From: Vulcanococcus sp.
GTDB taxonomy: Bacteria > Cyanobacteriota > Cyanobacteriia > PCC-6307 > Cyanobiaceae
Direction: 5' to 3'
Assembly: GCA_019264575.1 (NCBI GenBank)
Contig: JAHUZV010000025.1
Coordinates: 186,001 to 250,000, forward strand
DNA: 64,000 nt
A program made the position numbers and the translations under genes. Within the stretch, counting starts at the first letter, position 1. Each line of letters starts with the position of its first letter. Shown here in pieces: positions 1 to 9,180 of this stretch. The notes beneath the pieces were generated by a model. The model was not told the origin of the DNA. It ran no database searches and saw only the letters and a list, made by a program, of their open reading frames with translations.

Positions 1-2577
1 GCCGGCATCGCTGAGGTCGGGATCCTGCTTGAGCGCCAGGGCCGGATGGTTGCAGATCTGCTTGAGGCGGGTGAGCAGCGCCAGCACCTGGCCGTGCTTC
101 TGCCCCAGCGGCGCCCGTGCGATCGCATCGAGGCTCTCCTCCACGGTTTTGTTGTAGAGCTTCTTCTGCTCGGGGGCGAGGCCCACCCACTCGCTCAGCT
201 CCACCTTCTCCGGCAGATCGGAAATGATCGATTTGTCGGTTTTGAGGCGGCGCAGGATGAAGGGGCTAACGCGGCCCTTGAGATCCCGCAGCGACGACAT
301 ATCGCCATAGCGCTCGATCGGCAGCCGGTAGCGCTGGCGGAAGAACGGCTCATCGCCGAGCACCTTGGGGTTGAGGAAATCCATCAGCGCCCACAGCTCG
401 CTCACGCGGTTTTCCACTGGGGTGCCGGTGAGGGCGATGCGGAAGCGGGGGCCGCTCTTGCTGCCCCGGCCGGGGCGGCCCAGATCCCGCGCCGCCATCG
501 ATTGCTTGGCGTTGTGGTTCTTGATCGCCTGGGCTTCATCGATCACCACGCCCTGCCAGTCGATTGCCTCCAGCAGTTCGCTGTCGCGCTGCAGCAGGCC
601 ATAGGTGGTGAGCACCAGATCCACGCCCTTAAGCGCCTTCTTGATCGCCTCGGGACTGTTGGGGCGCCGCGGGCCGTAGTGCTCGTTCACCACCAGCTCC
701 GGTGTGAAGGCCGCTGCCTCCCGTTTCCAGTTGGTGAGCACCGAGGTGGGCGCCACCAGCAGCACCGGCCGCTTCAGCTCTTCCTCGGCCTTGAGGTGCT
801 GCAGGAAGGCGAGCAGCTGAATCGTTTTGCCGAGGCCCATGTCGTCGGCCAGGCAGGCGCCCTGATCAAAGCGGTGCAGGAAGGCCAGCCAGCCCAGCCC
901 GCGCTCCTGATAAGGCCGCAGCTGGCCGGCGAAGCCGGGGGGCGCCGGCAGGGGATCGGGGGCCTTCTGCTGGTGGTACTGCTCAAGCACCGCCTGCAGG
1001 CGCGGGCCGGCGGTGAAGGCATGTACAGGAAGGCGCTGGAGGGTTTCGCCCTCGTTGCCGGTGATGCGCAGGGCGTCGTCGAGGCTGAAGGGTGGCTCGG
1101 CGGCGCAAAACTTCTCGGCGTTTTTGAGATCGAGGGGCCGCAGTTCGATCCAGGCGCCCTTGTGCTGCACCAGCGGGCTGCGTTTGGCGGCCAGCTTCTC
1201 GAGATCCCGCAGGTTGAGGGTGACGCCGCCGATCATGAATTCCCAGCGCCACTCGAGCGTTTCGCCGAGGGTGAACCCGCGCGATTTTTCGGGTAGCTCG
1301 GCGGTGATCGCCAGGCCGAGGCGCGAGGCCAAACCGCCCGAGAGGCTGGCGGGCAGCACCACGCCCACGCCCACATCGCGCAGGCGGCTGGCGGCGGTGC
1401 GCACCAGCACGAACGCCTCCGCCGGCGTGAGCTGCATCGCCTCCGGGGTGGCGGCATCGAGGCCGCGCTCGATTGGCTCAAACGCCAACAGGGCTCGGCC
1501 CAGGCCTTCCAGTAGCAGCGCTCCGGGCTGCTCGAGTTGGATCTCGCCCAGGGCCAGGTTGCCGTCGCCGGCGCCCCACACGATGCCGGCTGGCACCCGC
1601 AGGCTGGGATCGGCCTCGGCCTGCAGGCCAAAGCGCAGCTCCCACAGCTCCTCGCCTTCCGGCGGGGTAAACAGCTCGAGGCAGGCCCGGGCTGGCGCCA
1701 CCTTGCCCGCCACGGTTTCGCGCCAGTGGTGGCTGGCGATCGCCAGACGTTCCTGGTCTTCCTCGTCGAGCTGGAGCTTGCCGTCGTGGCTGGCGAGCCC
1801 CTCCTGCCAGGCCGCCAGCAGCGGATCGAGCCCAGGACCGCCGGGGGCGAAGGCGGCGCGCAGCTGGCCGTCCACCAGCTTTTCCACGATGCTCGCCACC
1901 AGCAGGCGGTTGGAGCGGGGCCGGCCGCAGGCGAGATGGGTGTCGGCGCTGGAGGCCGCCACCACCTGCGGCATGCGGGTGGCCAGGTCTTCCAGGCGGC
2001 GGCGGTCGTCTTCGCGGTTGAGCAGCGGCAGCCAGCTGGCTTTGCCCTCAGCGGCGTCGGGCAGCCAGCGGCCGCGGGCGATCAGGCTCAGGCACCAGCG
2101 CTGCAGGTGGCACCACCAGAGCAGGTCATCCCCCAGGCCCGCAGCGGCGGTGCCGGAGAGGGGGAGTTGGTTGAGCCACTCGGCAGCGGGACCGGGCTTG
2201 AGGAACCAGCCCTCCAGCTGCCAGGGCCACCAGGTGAGGTCTTTGGGCAGGGGTTCGCCGGCCTGCAGCGGCAGCCCGCTCCAGGCATCGCCGGCACTGC
2301 TCTTCTGGCCGCGGCTCAGCTGCTGACGGCTGGGCAGGGTGAGGGTGACGCTGGCTTGGCGCAGGTCTTCCGACCAGAAGTTGTTCTCATCCAGCCAGGT
2401 GGCCAGATCGTCGAGGTTGAGGCTGAGGGGGTGGAAGGGCGCCTCGGCATCGGGCACCACCGGATCGGCCACACGCCAGGTATCCGCCCAGATGAACAGG
2501 CCCGCACTCGGGGCCTTGCCCTTGGCGAAGCTGCCCCGCGGAACGACGGGCAGCCAGGTGGCATGCAGCAGGCTCAT
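1..2577 (-). CDS. SNF2/Swi2-family DEAD/DEAH-box helicase (C-terminus cut by window edge)
   Basis: ATP-dependent SNF2-family nucleic-acid translocase; its cellular target in cyanobacteria is not established. About 859 residues are visible from ATG 2577 (begins MSLLHATWLPVV) to the window edge. The first ~490 residues are a cyanobacterial/bacterial SNF2-associated region without motor motifs. The motor then starts: motif I DDMGLGKTIQ near 830-860, motif II IDEAQAIKN near 525-545, and motif III LTGTPVENR near 415-430. The second RecA lobe begins at LRRLKTD near 245-265, and its end is missing. The start follows the upstream membrane-protein gene by 19 bp on the same strand, so the two are probably cotranscribed. 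The family call is firm. Confidence 0.9.
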   Translation of the reverse strand, partial: MSLLHATWLPVVPRGSFAKGKAPSAGLFIWADTWRVADPVVPDAEAPFHPLSLNLDDLATWLDENNFWSEDLRQASVTLTLPSRQQLSRGQKSSAGDAWSGLPLQAGEPLPKDLTWWPWQLEGWFLKPGPAAEWLNQLPLSGTAAAGLGDDLLWWCHLQRWCLSLIARGRWLPDAAEGKASWLPLLNREDDRRRLEDLATRMPQVVAASSADTHLACGRPRSNRLLVASIVEKLVDGQLRAAFAPGGPGLDPLLAAWQEGLASHDGKLQLDEEDQERLAIASHHWRETVAGKVAPARACLELFTPPEGEELWELRFGLQAEADPSLRVPAGIVWGAGDGNLALGEIQLEQPGALLLEGLGRALLAFEPIERGLDAATPEAMQLTPAEAFVLVRTAASRLRDVGVGVVLPASLSGGLASRLGLAITAELPEKSRGFTLGETLEWRWEFMIGGVTLNLRDLEKLAAKRSPLVQHKGAWIELRPLDLKNAEKFCAAEPPFSLDDALRITGNEGETLQRLPVHAFTAGPRLQAVLEQYHQQKAPDPLPAPPGFAGQLRPYQERGLGWLAFLHRFDQGACLADDMGLGKTIQLLAFLQHLKAEEELKRPVLLVAPTSVLTNWKREAAAFTPELVVNEHYGPRRPNSPEAIKKALKGVDLVLTTYGLLQRDSELLEAIDWQGVVIDEAQAIKNHNAKQSMAARDLGRPGRGSKSGPRFRIALTGTPVENRVSELWALMDFLNPKVLGDEPFFRQRYRLPIERYGDMSSLRDLKGRVSPFILRRLKTDKSIISDLPEKVELSEWVGLAPEQKKLYNKTVEESLDAIARAPLGQKHGQVLALLTRLKQICNHPALALKQDPDLSDAG

Positions 2578-2596
2578 GAAGGCGGGGCCTGAGGAC

Positions 2597-3064
2597 TCAG
2601 GAGCGCCGGATCGCGGTGTGCCCTGCCGCGAGAACTCGTGGCAGAACCTGCGATCCGTGCAGCACCAGTGCGGCGCCGATCAGCGGCAGCCAGGCACGAA
2701 CGAGCTCCATCATCACAGTTGGCGCGACCTGCGCCAAGGCCGGCAGCCAGGGTTGGGGCAGCGGCCAGGGGCTCAGGGCTGGCAGCGCCAGGCTGTGAAT
2801 GCCGCAGACGGCCCCCACCAACCCTGCTTGCAGGTGGCTGTCGTCGGGGTCCACCCGCTGCAGATGAAAGGCCAGCAGGCCATAGAAGAAGCCGCAGCCC
2901 CCCGCTCGCAGCGCCGCCTCCACACCAAAGGGCAGCCCCAGCAGCAGTGCGCTCAGCCCCGCCCCCAGCGCCCAGGCGATCGACTGCAGCCGCAGCTGCG
3001 CCCGCGATGGGCTCGCCGTTGCGGTGGCTTCGCGGCTGCTGGTGGCGGCGGAAGGGGCGCTCAT
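2597..3064 (-). CDS. small multi-pass membrane protein of unknown function
   Basis: 155 residues starting at ATG 3064. After a polar, Ser/Thr/Ala-rich N-terminus of ~25 residues there are about four hydrophobic stretches (around residues 28-50, 52-70, 80-97 and 110-140). These include the glycine-rich segment [15 protein letters not shown] recognise no family. It diverges from alaS with a 41-bp gap, so the two promoters must overlap or lie inside the coding sequences, and it sits 19 bp upstream of the helicase gene on the same strand. Hydrophobicity and clean spacing support a real gene; function is unknown. Confidence 0.7.
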   Translation of the reverse strand: MSAPSAATSSREATATASPSRAQLRLQSIAWALGAGLSALLLGLPFGVEAALRAGGCGFFYGLLAFHLQRVDPDDSHLQAGLVGAVCGIHSLALPALSPWPLPQPWLPALAQVAPTVMMELVRAWLPLIGAALVLHGSQVLPRVLAAGHTAIRRS

Positions 3065-3105
3065 GCTGCGCGATCATGCCCGGTTCAGGCTTTTCTTGCT
3101 CCGCC

Positions 3106-5745
3106 ATGGCTGCCGCCGCCCCTCGCACTGGTGCTGAGATCCGCGCAGCCTTCCTCGATTTCTACGAGCAGCGCGGCCACAAGCCGATGGCCAGTGCCTC
3201 GCTGGTGCCGGAAGACCCCACGGTGCTGCTCACCATCGCGGGCATGCTCCCCTTCAAGCCGGTGTTTCTGGGTCAGCAGCAGCGGCCGGCTCCCCGGGCC
3301 ACCAGCTCCCAGAAGTGCATCCGCACCAACGACATCGAAAACGTGGGCCGCACGGCGCGGCATCACACGTTCTTCGAGATGCTCGGCAACTTCTCCTTCG
3401 GCGACTACTTCAAGGAGCAGGCGATCCAGTGGGCCTGGGAGCTGAGCACCGGTGTGTTCGGCCTTAGTCCGAAGAACCTTGTGGTGAGCGTGTTCCGCGA
3501 GGACGACGAAGCCGAGGCGATCTGGCGCGATGTGGTGGGGGTGAACCCCAAGCGGATCATCCGCATGGATGAGGCCGACAACTTCTGGGCATCCGGCCCC
3601 ACCGGCCCCTGCGGCCCCTGCTCGGAGATCTATTACGACTTCAAGCCCGAACTCGGCGACGACGGGATCGACCTCGAGGACGACTCGCGCTTCATCGAGT
3701 TCTACAACCTGGTGTTCATGCAGTACAACCGCGACGCGGAGGGCACCCTCACGCCGCTGGCGAACCGCAACATCGACACCGGCATGGGCCTTGAGCGCAT
3801 GGCTCAGATCCTGCAGGCCGTGCCCAACAACTACGAAACCGACCTGATCTATCCGCTGATTGAAACGGCGGCAGGCCTGGCTGGCGTGGACTACCGCACC
3901 CTCGATGAGAAGGGCAAAACCAGCCTCAAGGTGATTGGCGACCACTCCCGCGCTATCACCCAGTTGATCTGCGATGGCGTCACCGCCAGCAACCTCGGCC
4001 GCGGCTACATCCTGCGCCGTCTATTGCGGCGTGTGGTGCGCCACGGACGGCTCCTCGGCATCGACAAGCCGTTCCTGACGGCGATGGGAGAGGCGTCGAT
4101 CACGCTGATGCAGACCGCCTACCCGCAGCTGGTGGAGCGCCGTGAGGTGATCCTGGCAGAGTTGGCCCGCGAGGAGGCCCGCTTCCTGGAAACCCTGGAG
4201 CGGGGCGAGAAGTTGTTGGCGGATGTGCTGGCGGCCAAGCCGAAGCAAATCTCCGGTGAGCAGGCCTTCGAGCTCTACGACACCTACGGCTTCCCGCTGG
4301 AGCTCACTGAAGAAATCGCCGAGGAGCACGGCCTCACGGTGGATCTCGAAGGCTTTGAAGCAGCGATGGAGGCCCAGCGCCAGCGGGCCAAGGCGGCGGC
4401 GGTGAGCATCGATCTCACCCTGCAGGGGGCGATCGAGCAGATGGCGGCGGATCTTGAGGCCACCGCTTTCAAGGGTTACGAGGCCCTGGAACACCCCAGC
4501 TGCGTGCTGGCCCTAGTGGTGAACGGTGAGCCAGCGGAGCGGGCCACGGCTGGCGACAGCGTGCAGCTGGTGCTCGACGTGACCCCCTTCTATGGCGAGG
4601 GCGGCGGCCAGATCGGCGACCGCGGCGTGCTCTCAGGCGATGGCGTGATCGTGGCGATCGACGGCGTCAGCCGTAACCGCAGTGTGTTCGTGCATAGCGG
4701 CCGGATTGAGCGGGGCAGCCTGGCGGTGGGTGATCTGCTCAATGCCCAGGTGGATCGCGCCTGCCGCCGCCGCGCCCAGGCGAACCACACCGCCACGCAC
4801 CTGCTGCAGGCGGCGCTGAAGCAGGTGGTGGATCCGGGCATCGGCCAGGCTGGCTCGCTGGTGGATTTCGATCGCCTGCGTTTCGACTTCCACTGCCCCC
4901 GAGCCGTCACCGCTGCTGAGCTCGAGCAGATCGAGGCCCTGATCAACGGCTGGATCAGCGAGGCCCACAGCCTCGAGGTGCAGGAGATGGCGATCGAGAA
5001 GGCCAAGGCCGCCGGCGCCGTGGCGATGTTCGGCGAGAAGTACGCCGATGTGGTGCGGGTGGTGGATGTGCCCGGCGTGTCGATGGAGCTGTGCGGCGGC
5101 ACCCACGTGGCGAACACCGCCGAGATCGGCCTGTTCAAGATCGTGAGCGAAAGCGGCGTGGCCGCCGGCATTCGTCGCATCGAAGCGGTGGCCGGCCCGG
5201 CGGTGCTGGCTTATCTCAACGAGCGCGATGCGGTGGTGAAGCAACTGGGCGAGCGCTTCAAGGCGCAGCCCGTCGAGATCGTGGAGCGGGTGGGGCAGCT
5301 GGCGGATGAGCTCAAGGCCAGCCAGAAGGCCCTGGCCGCGGCACGCGAGGAGCTGGCCCTGGCGAAATCAGCGGCGTTGGTGGCTCAGGCGGTGGCCGTT
5401 GGCGAGCACCAGCTGCTAGTGGCCCGCCTGGACGGTGTGGAGGGCGGAGGCCTGCAGAGCGCTGCCCAGGGGTTGGCGGATCAGCTTGGTGATGGCGCCG
5501 CCGTGGTGCTCGGTGGCCTGCCCGATCCCGCTGATCTGGGCAAGGTGATCCTGGTGGCCGCCTTTGGGAAGGGCGTGATTGCTGTCGGCCCCAAAGCCGG
5601 TGCCTTCATCGGCGGCATCGCCAAAGCCTGCGGCGGCGGCGGCGGCGGTCGGCCCAACCTGGCTCAGGCCGGTGGCCGCGATGGCGCAGCGCTGGATGGG
5701 GCGCTCGAGCAGGCCCGCACGGAGCTCACGGCGGCGCTCGGCTGA
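3106..5745 (+). CDS. alaS: alanyl-tRNA synthetase
   Basis: Charges tRNA-Ala with alanine in the cytoplasm; 879 residues, the usual bacterial length. The class II core begins with [16 protein letters not shown] and [16 protein letters not shown]. The editing domain carries the zinc-type motifs HTATHLLQ (near 4795) and CGGTH (near 5095). The C-Ala region ends in a poly-Gly stretch followed by RPNLAQAGG, typical of AlaRS. The reading frame is open upstream to 2638, but homology begins at ATG 3106 ([13 protein letters not shown]), so I use that start. Divergent from the membrane-protein gene. Confidence 0.97.
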   Translation: MAAAAPRTGAEIRAAFLDFYEQRGHKPMASASLVPEDPTVLLTIAGMLPFKPVFLGQQQRPAPRATSSQKCIRTNDIENVGRTARHHTFFEMLGNFSFGDYFKEQAIQWAWELSTGVFGLSPKNLVVSVFREDDEAEAIWRDVVGVNPKRIIRMDEADNFWASGPTGPCGPCSEIYYDFKPELGDDGIDLEDDSRFIEFYNLVFMQYNRDAEGTLTPLANRNIDTGMGLERMAQILQAVPNNYETDLIYPLIETAAGLAGVDYRTLDEKGKTSLKVIGDHSRAITQLICDGVTASNLGRGYILRRLLRRVVRHGRLLGIDKPFLTAMGEASITLMQTAYPQLVERREVILAELAREEARFLETLERGEKLLADVLAAKPKQISGEQAFELYDTYGFPLELTEEIAEEHGLTVDLEGFEAAMEAQRQRAKAAAVSIDLTLQGAIEQMAADLEATAFKGYEALEHPSCVLALVVNGEPAERATAGDSVQLVLDVTPFYGEGGGQIGDRGVLSGDGVIVAIDGVSRNRSVFVHSGRIERGSLAVGDLLNAQVDRACRRRAQANHTATHLLQAALKQVVDPGIGQAGSLVDFDRLRFDFHCPRAVTAAELEQIEALINGWISEAHSLEVQEMAIEKAKAAGAVAMFGEKYADVVRVVDVPGVSMELCGGTHVANTAEIGLFKIVSESGVAAGIRRIEAVAGPAVLAYLNERDAVVKQLGERFKAQPVEIVERVGQLADELKASQKALAAAREELALAKSAALVAQAVAVGEHQLLVARLDGVEGGGLQSAAQGLADQLGDGAAVVLGGLPDPADLGKVILVAAFGKGVIAVGPKAGAFIGGIAKACGGGGGGRPNLAQAGGRDGAALDGALEQARTELTAALG

Positions 5746-5849
5746 GGCCCTGCGCCAGCAGCAGCCGGATCAGGAACCGTTCCTGCCGGCTGGCGCCCTG
5801 AAACAGCGGGGGAATCCTTCAGGTATCGAACGCCGAGGAGCTGCACGCA

Positions 5850-6053
5850 ATGGCCAGCAGCTTTGAAATCCACGCCCGCCAGCACTGGAGCTTCCAGCTG
5901 GTGCTGCTGGGGAGCCGCTTGCGGCTGGAAGGTTGCCGCGATGCGGAGCTGCCGGGAGATGAGCCCCTGCACTGCTCCACCTGGCTGCAGCCCCAGGACA
6001 CGCCTTACGACGTGGCTCATGAGCTGATGGCTCACCCCAGTTGCTGCGTCTGA
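5850..6053 (+). CDS. small hypothetical protein
   Basis: 67 residues, MASSFEIHARQHW to HPSCCV. GAGGAG lies about 12 nt upstream of the ATG and could serve as ribosome binding site. Composition is protein-like: amphipathic, with two adjacent Cys near the C-terminus and several His and Trp. It resembles a small cytoplasmic globular protein. No domain recognised. It follows alaS by about 100 bp in the same direction. An overlapping antisense frame (5664-6035) looks like a shadow. Moderate confidence that it is translated. Confidence 0.5.
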   Translation: MASSFEIHARQHWSFQLVLLGSRLRLEGCRDAELPGDEPLHCSTWLQPQDTPYDVAHELMAHPSCCV

Positions 6054-6119
6054 CTCAGGACTGCGTTATTGCCAGTCTGGCTGGTCGCTAGCACCCTGGG
6101 ATTACCGCTTTTCGGTTCT

Positions 6120-6758
6120 ATGTCTGCTCGCCTTGGGATGACACGACTGGGCCGCGCCTGCTGCCTGGCATGGCTCTTGGTCAGCGTGCCGCTGCCTTCG
6201 CAGGCTCAGTCCGACCTGCGTAACACCTTCCCCGGAAGTCGGATGGGTGGGGGAACGCGTGGTGAATGCAGTGCCCGCCTGGTTGCTCACCTGGTTCCTG
6301 CCAATAGCGTGTACGCACCGGGTGCCAGTGGCATCGTCGGGATTCTGGAAGGGCCGACAGGAACCCCCCGCCCTTTGCAGATTGCGATCAAGCCAGAGGG
6401 GAAGTCCGCTGGAACCCCGATCCAGCGGGATTTACCGGCCACAGGGCCAGGTGTGACCTTGGTCTCGATTGGAGCCGTTCAAGGTGCCAAGGTCTGGGAG
6501 ACGGCCTATCGCTGTGATCAAGCCGAGGCATCGGGCGGTGGCCTCGGACTTGATTTCGTGGAGACAGCGTCACCGCCGGCGAGAAGCCTGCTGGTATCCG
6601 ACGTTCAACCGGCTGATCAACGCGTCGCCGCATCGCTTCAGACCCTGAAAGCCTCCTGCGGGAAGTCGGTGGCCACCACCACGGTGGCGAAGGCTTTCGG
6701 GCTTGAGGACGCCATCACAGCTGAGTGGCCTCAGCAGTTGCCGGTGCGATGCCTCTGA
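6120..6758 (+). CDS. DUF928-like secreted protein, C-terminus overlapping a duplicated cyclase end
   Basis: About 212 residues. An N-terminal signal peptide (MTRLGRACCLAWLLVSVPL, cleavage after SQAQ) is followed by GSRMGGGTRGEC and a LVP segment. The segment GVTLVSIGAVQ...WETAYRCD corresponds to the GIV...YxWxxxC part of DUF928 proteins. DUF928 genes commonly accompany CHASE2, TPS and CHAT genes in cyanobacteria (family knowledge), as they do here. Starts at ATG 6120 or 6138 are both possible. The last ~15 codons (from 6714) are the antisense of a duplicated cyclase 3' end, so the native C-terminus may have been replaced or may always have overlapped the convergent cyclase. Function unknown. 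Confidence 0.6.
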   Translation: MSARLGMTRLGRACCLAWLLVSVPLPSQAQSDLRNTFPGSRMGGGTRGECSARLVAHLVPANSVYAPGASGIVGILEGPTGTPRPLQIAIKPEGKSAGTPIQRDLPATGPGVTLVSIGAVQGAKVWETAYRCDQAEASGGGLGLDFVETASPPARSLLVSDVQPADQRVAASLQTLKASCGKSVATTTVAKAFGLEDAITAEWPQQLPVRCL

Positions 6759-7080
6759 GTTCCCAGATCCGTAGCGGTTCCTCCCGGCCCTTCACCTTTA
6801 TCGAGGCTGAGTTGCTTTGTCCGATGCTTCCAGCTCTGTCGTCAGCTGCGCGAGGCCCGGCTGGATTTGAAGAGCTGTCTGCAGAGAGGCGCGTCCATCG
6901 CCAGCAGCACCGAGATCGATCGGTGCTCCATTAACGGCCATAAGAACTTCTCAGGTAAATTAGCTCACTATTTCCCTCGTTTAGCGTCGCTGGAATGCAG
7001 TAAGCCATGCAGTGCTATGCCAAGTTTAGCAATGCTGCAGGCGAGAGGTCATCTGCAATGGGTATGGAGTTGCGCGTGTT
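6715..7080 (-). pseudogene. decayed 3' fragment of a CHASE2-type adenylate cyclase gene
   Basis: Bases 6714-6804 match 9180-9270, the end of the intact cyclase gene, with only about three differences. The shared stretch includes the stop codon and the C-terminal ELRGIAPATAEATQL codons. About 260 bp are then missing, and 6828-7080 aligns at roughly 75-80% (by eye) to 9538-9795, which encodes the cyclase core. No frame stays open. The alignment stops at the codons for the metal-binding FSDTRNF motif, four bases from the stop of the next cyclase gene. It is therefore a truncated, decayed second copy on the same strand. Confidence 0.8.
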
Positions 7081-7083
7081 AGA

Positions 7084-8667
7084 TCAAGTCGCCGCTAGAG
7101 GTTGATTGCGATCTTCGTCGGGATTGCGGATCTTCGACTTGAGGAGATAAGCCTGCATGGACCCCTTGCCTTTAATGTTGATAATGCCCCTGTCCTCGAC
7201 GGAATACTTGCCCTTGAGAAGCTTGTAAGTTGATTCTGATATCTGGATCGAGCCATTGATGGCGTGAGACTCCATCCTGGATGCGATGTTGACGGTATCG
7301 CCCCAGAGGTCGTAAATAAACTTCTTCTTGCCAATGACTCCTGCGACCACCGGGCCGGAATTGATTCCAATGCGAATATCAATAGGCCTTCGGATCTCTA
7401 ATGCAATGTTGTGTATCACGTCTTGCATGGACAGGGCCATATTGGCTATTTGATCCGCATGATCTTCGCGATATTGCGGGAGTCCGCAAGCAACCATATA
7501 AGCATCGCCAATAGTCTTGATTTTCTCGAGACCATATTTTTCGGAAAGATCATCAAATTCTGAAAAAATGCGATTTAGAATCTCGACTAATTCGGCCGGG
7601 GGTATCTCTTGTGATAGTGGCGTAAAGTTAACGATATCAGCAAATAGAATGCTAACGCTTCCGAAAGCATCCGAGATGTCTTTTTCGCCACCCTGCAGCC
7701 GAGTGACGATTGCCTCGGGAAGAATGTTTAAGAGCAAGTTCTTTGACTTTTCTTGTTCTGTGCTTAATGACTGATTGGCGCTGCTTAGCTCTTTGGTTCT
7801 AATCTGAACTTTTTGTTCTAATTCGACTGAGACACTTTTTAGTCTGCTAAAAACAATCCAAATCCCTGTTGCCGCGATTCCCAGTAAGCCGCCTAGCATC
7901 ACTAGTGTTGAAGCTAGCCGCTGTCTGTTTTCCTGCAGTAAGGAATCAATCGATGTTGAGACCTCTAAGACCCCTCTAACGTCACCAACTTTCCAATCTC
8001 GTTTTGTGCTTTGTGGATGCGAGTTGTGGCAGGTAACGCAGCTCGCTTTCATGATATCTGCTTGCGCGTATCGAAAAGTTTGCTCGCCATCTATATTGGT
8101 AATGCGGGTGAAATTCTTGTCGGGATTATTGATTAGAAATGCGAGGGCGTCGCGTTCAAATTTGTCTAGAGGTTTTTGGCGTGTTCGAAAAGAAAATGGA
8201 TGATCACTAAACAGGCTCACGGAAACCCCCGATGTATCATTGCTGATCCGTTGCCCTAGTTCAATCAAGAAAGTTGCTGGAATGGGTACTGCATCGGGTT
8301 TGTGGATGTGATCATAGTCGGCCTTGATCGACTCTTGATTTCCTAGTTTCTTGACCACATTCTCGCTGTAGTATGTGCGTGCTTGCTGGAGAGCATTTGC
8401 ATACAAGACGGAGTTCTGTAGAGCTTGGCTGTTAATTAGTTTTGACGACAGATTCACCATGCTTGCGCCGGCGACGGCGATTCCTAGTAGGAGTAAGAGC
8501 AGGAGGGATACAACGGTTTGCTTGCTAAAAAAGTCTGCGGCGTTTGAAAGTATTCGGCCTCCAAATCTTCTCGCTCTTCGTAGCATCATTACTTGAAGGT
8601 GAAGGTCATGTTTGGTGGCCACCCCTCGGAGGTCTCCAATTCGGGCGGTCCTGTGGTCACTATGCAT
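7084..8667 (-). CDS. membrane adenylate cyclase with DUF3365 CxxCH haem-site sensor domain
   Basis: Predicted class III cyclase making cAMP at the inner face of the membrane. Domains: TM1 at residues ~52-72; periplasmic DUF3365/Tll0287-like sensor (~75-245) with SCVTCHNSHP, C210/C213/H214, a c-type haem attachment site; TM2 ~252-274; coiled coil ~278-310; cyclase ~335-510. Catalytic motifs are intact: FADIVNFTPLS, KTIGDAYM and WGDTVNIASRME. Lys before GD and Asp in DLWGD favour ATP over GTP. The start could be 8589 (MMLRRARR) rather than 8667. Base composition is clearly AT-richer than the core genes. The gene abuts the cyclase pseudogene, which suggests acquisition by recombination. Haem-dependent redox or gas sensing is inference. 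Confidence 0.85.
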   Translation of the reverse strand: MHSDHRTARIGDLRGVATKHDLHLQVMMLRRARRFGGRILSNAADFFSKQTVVSLLLLLLLGIAVAGASMVNLSSKLINSQALQNSVLYANALQQARTYYSENVVKKLGNQESIKADYDHIHKPDAVPIPATFLIELGQRISNDTSGVSVSLFSDHPFSFRTRQKPLDKFERDALAFLINNPDKNFTRITNIDGEQTFRYAQADIMKASCVTCHNSHPQSTKRDWKVGDVRGVLEVSTSIDSLLQENRQRLASTLVMLGGLLGIAATGIWIVFSRLKSVSVELEQKVQIRTKELSSANQSLSTEQEKSKNLLLNILPEAIVTRLQGGEKDISDAFGSVSILFADIVNFTPLSQEIPPAELVEILNRIFSEFDDLSEKYGLEKIKTIGDAYMVACGLPQYREDHADQIANMALSMQDVIHNIALEIRRPIDIRIGINSGPVVAGVIGKKKFIYDLWGDTVNIASRMESHAINGSIQISESTYKLLKGKYSVEDRGIINIKGKGSMQAYLLKSKIRNPDEDRNQPLAAT

Positions 8668-9180
8668 CCTGGTCGCCGATTCGGCAACCCGCTTACTAGG
8701 AAATTATTCTTTTGATGAATTAATGGTTTGGAATTCGAGTTTTGAGCTAGGCCCGCTTTTTTGGGTTTTTTACATCCTGCTGGCCGCTAAATCCAGAATA
8801 GTCTGGGGCCTGCCCTCGGTTCATGCCTGGTACAAAGTTGTCTTTTCATAATTAAAACATAGTCTCTCTGTGTGGTGTGTGCGCGGTAGTCGTTTCTATT
8901 TTGATTGTCTGGCGATCCGCTGTGTGCTTTTGCCGGCTCAGAGTTTCGCTACGCACTCTTAGGTCGACTTGTCTTTCGCGTTAAATTGTTGATTAGTTGT
9001 TCCTTGTTGGGGTACGTCTCTCCGCCAGCGACTAGACGCTGCTGTTGATCATTGTCCCTGTGTCCGCGGTGGCGCAGCTCATCTGGTGCCCGCTATGACG
9101 ATGGTGGCGAACAGGGCTCCATTTGTGGAGGGGGGACTGCTGAGATCAACTAACGAAGGCCTCGCCCATCCAGGAGGCGA
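8668..9180. other. 513-bp intergenic region, AT-rich
   Basis: No credible gene, RNA or terminator seen. Its right end (9144-9224) reads, on the plus strand, as DQLTKASPIQEAITAEW... to the same stop as the DUF928-like gene C-terminus (AKAFGLEDAITAEW). It probably preserves the tail of a lost DUF928-like gene that ran into the CHASE2 cyclase. It should also contain the promoter of the leftward DUF3365 cyclase. Confidence 0.5.

Noticed and set aside
1736..1743. HIP1-type octamer GCGATCGC (also for example 44197-44204)
   Set aside because: Common in cyanobacterial genomes and expected at this GC; not counted across the window, so no enrichment is claimed.
46..2592. Long plus-strand frames (46-1296, 1013-2326, 1537-2592)
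   Set aside because: Antisense to the SNF2 helicase; low-complexity His/Gly/Arg composition and no domains. High GC keeps the complementary frames open.
8612..8851. Plus-strand 79-residue frame with a hydrophobic stretch
   Set aside because: It starts inside the antisense of the DUF3365 cyclase 5' end and has no convincing start site or homology.
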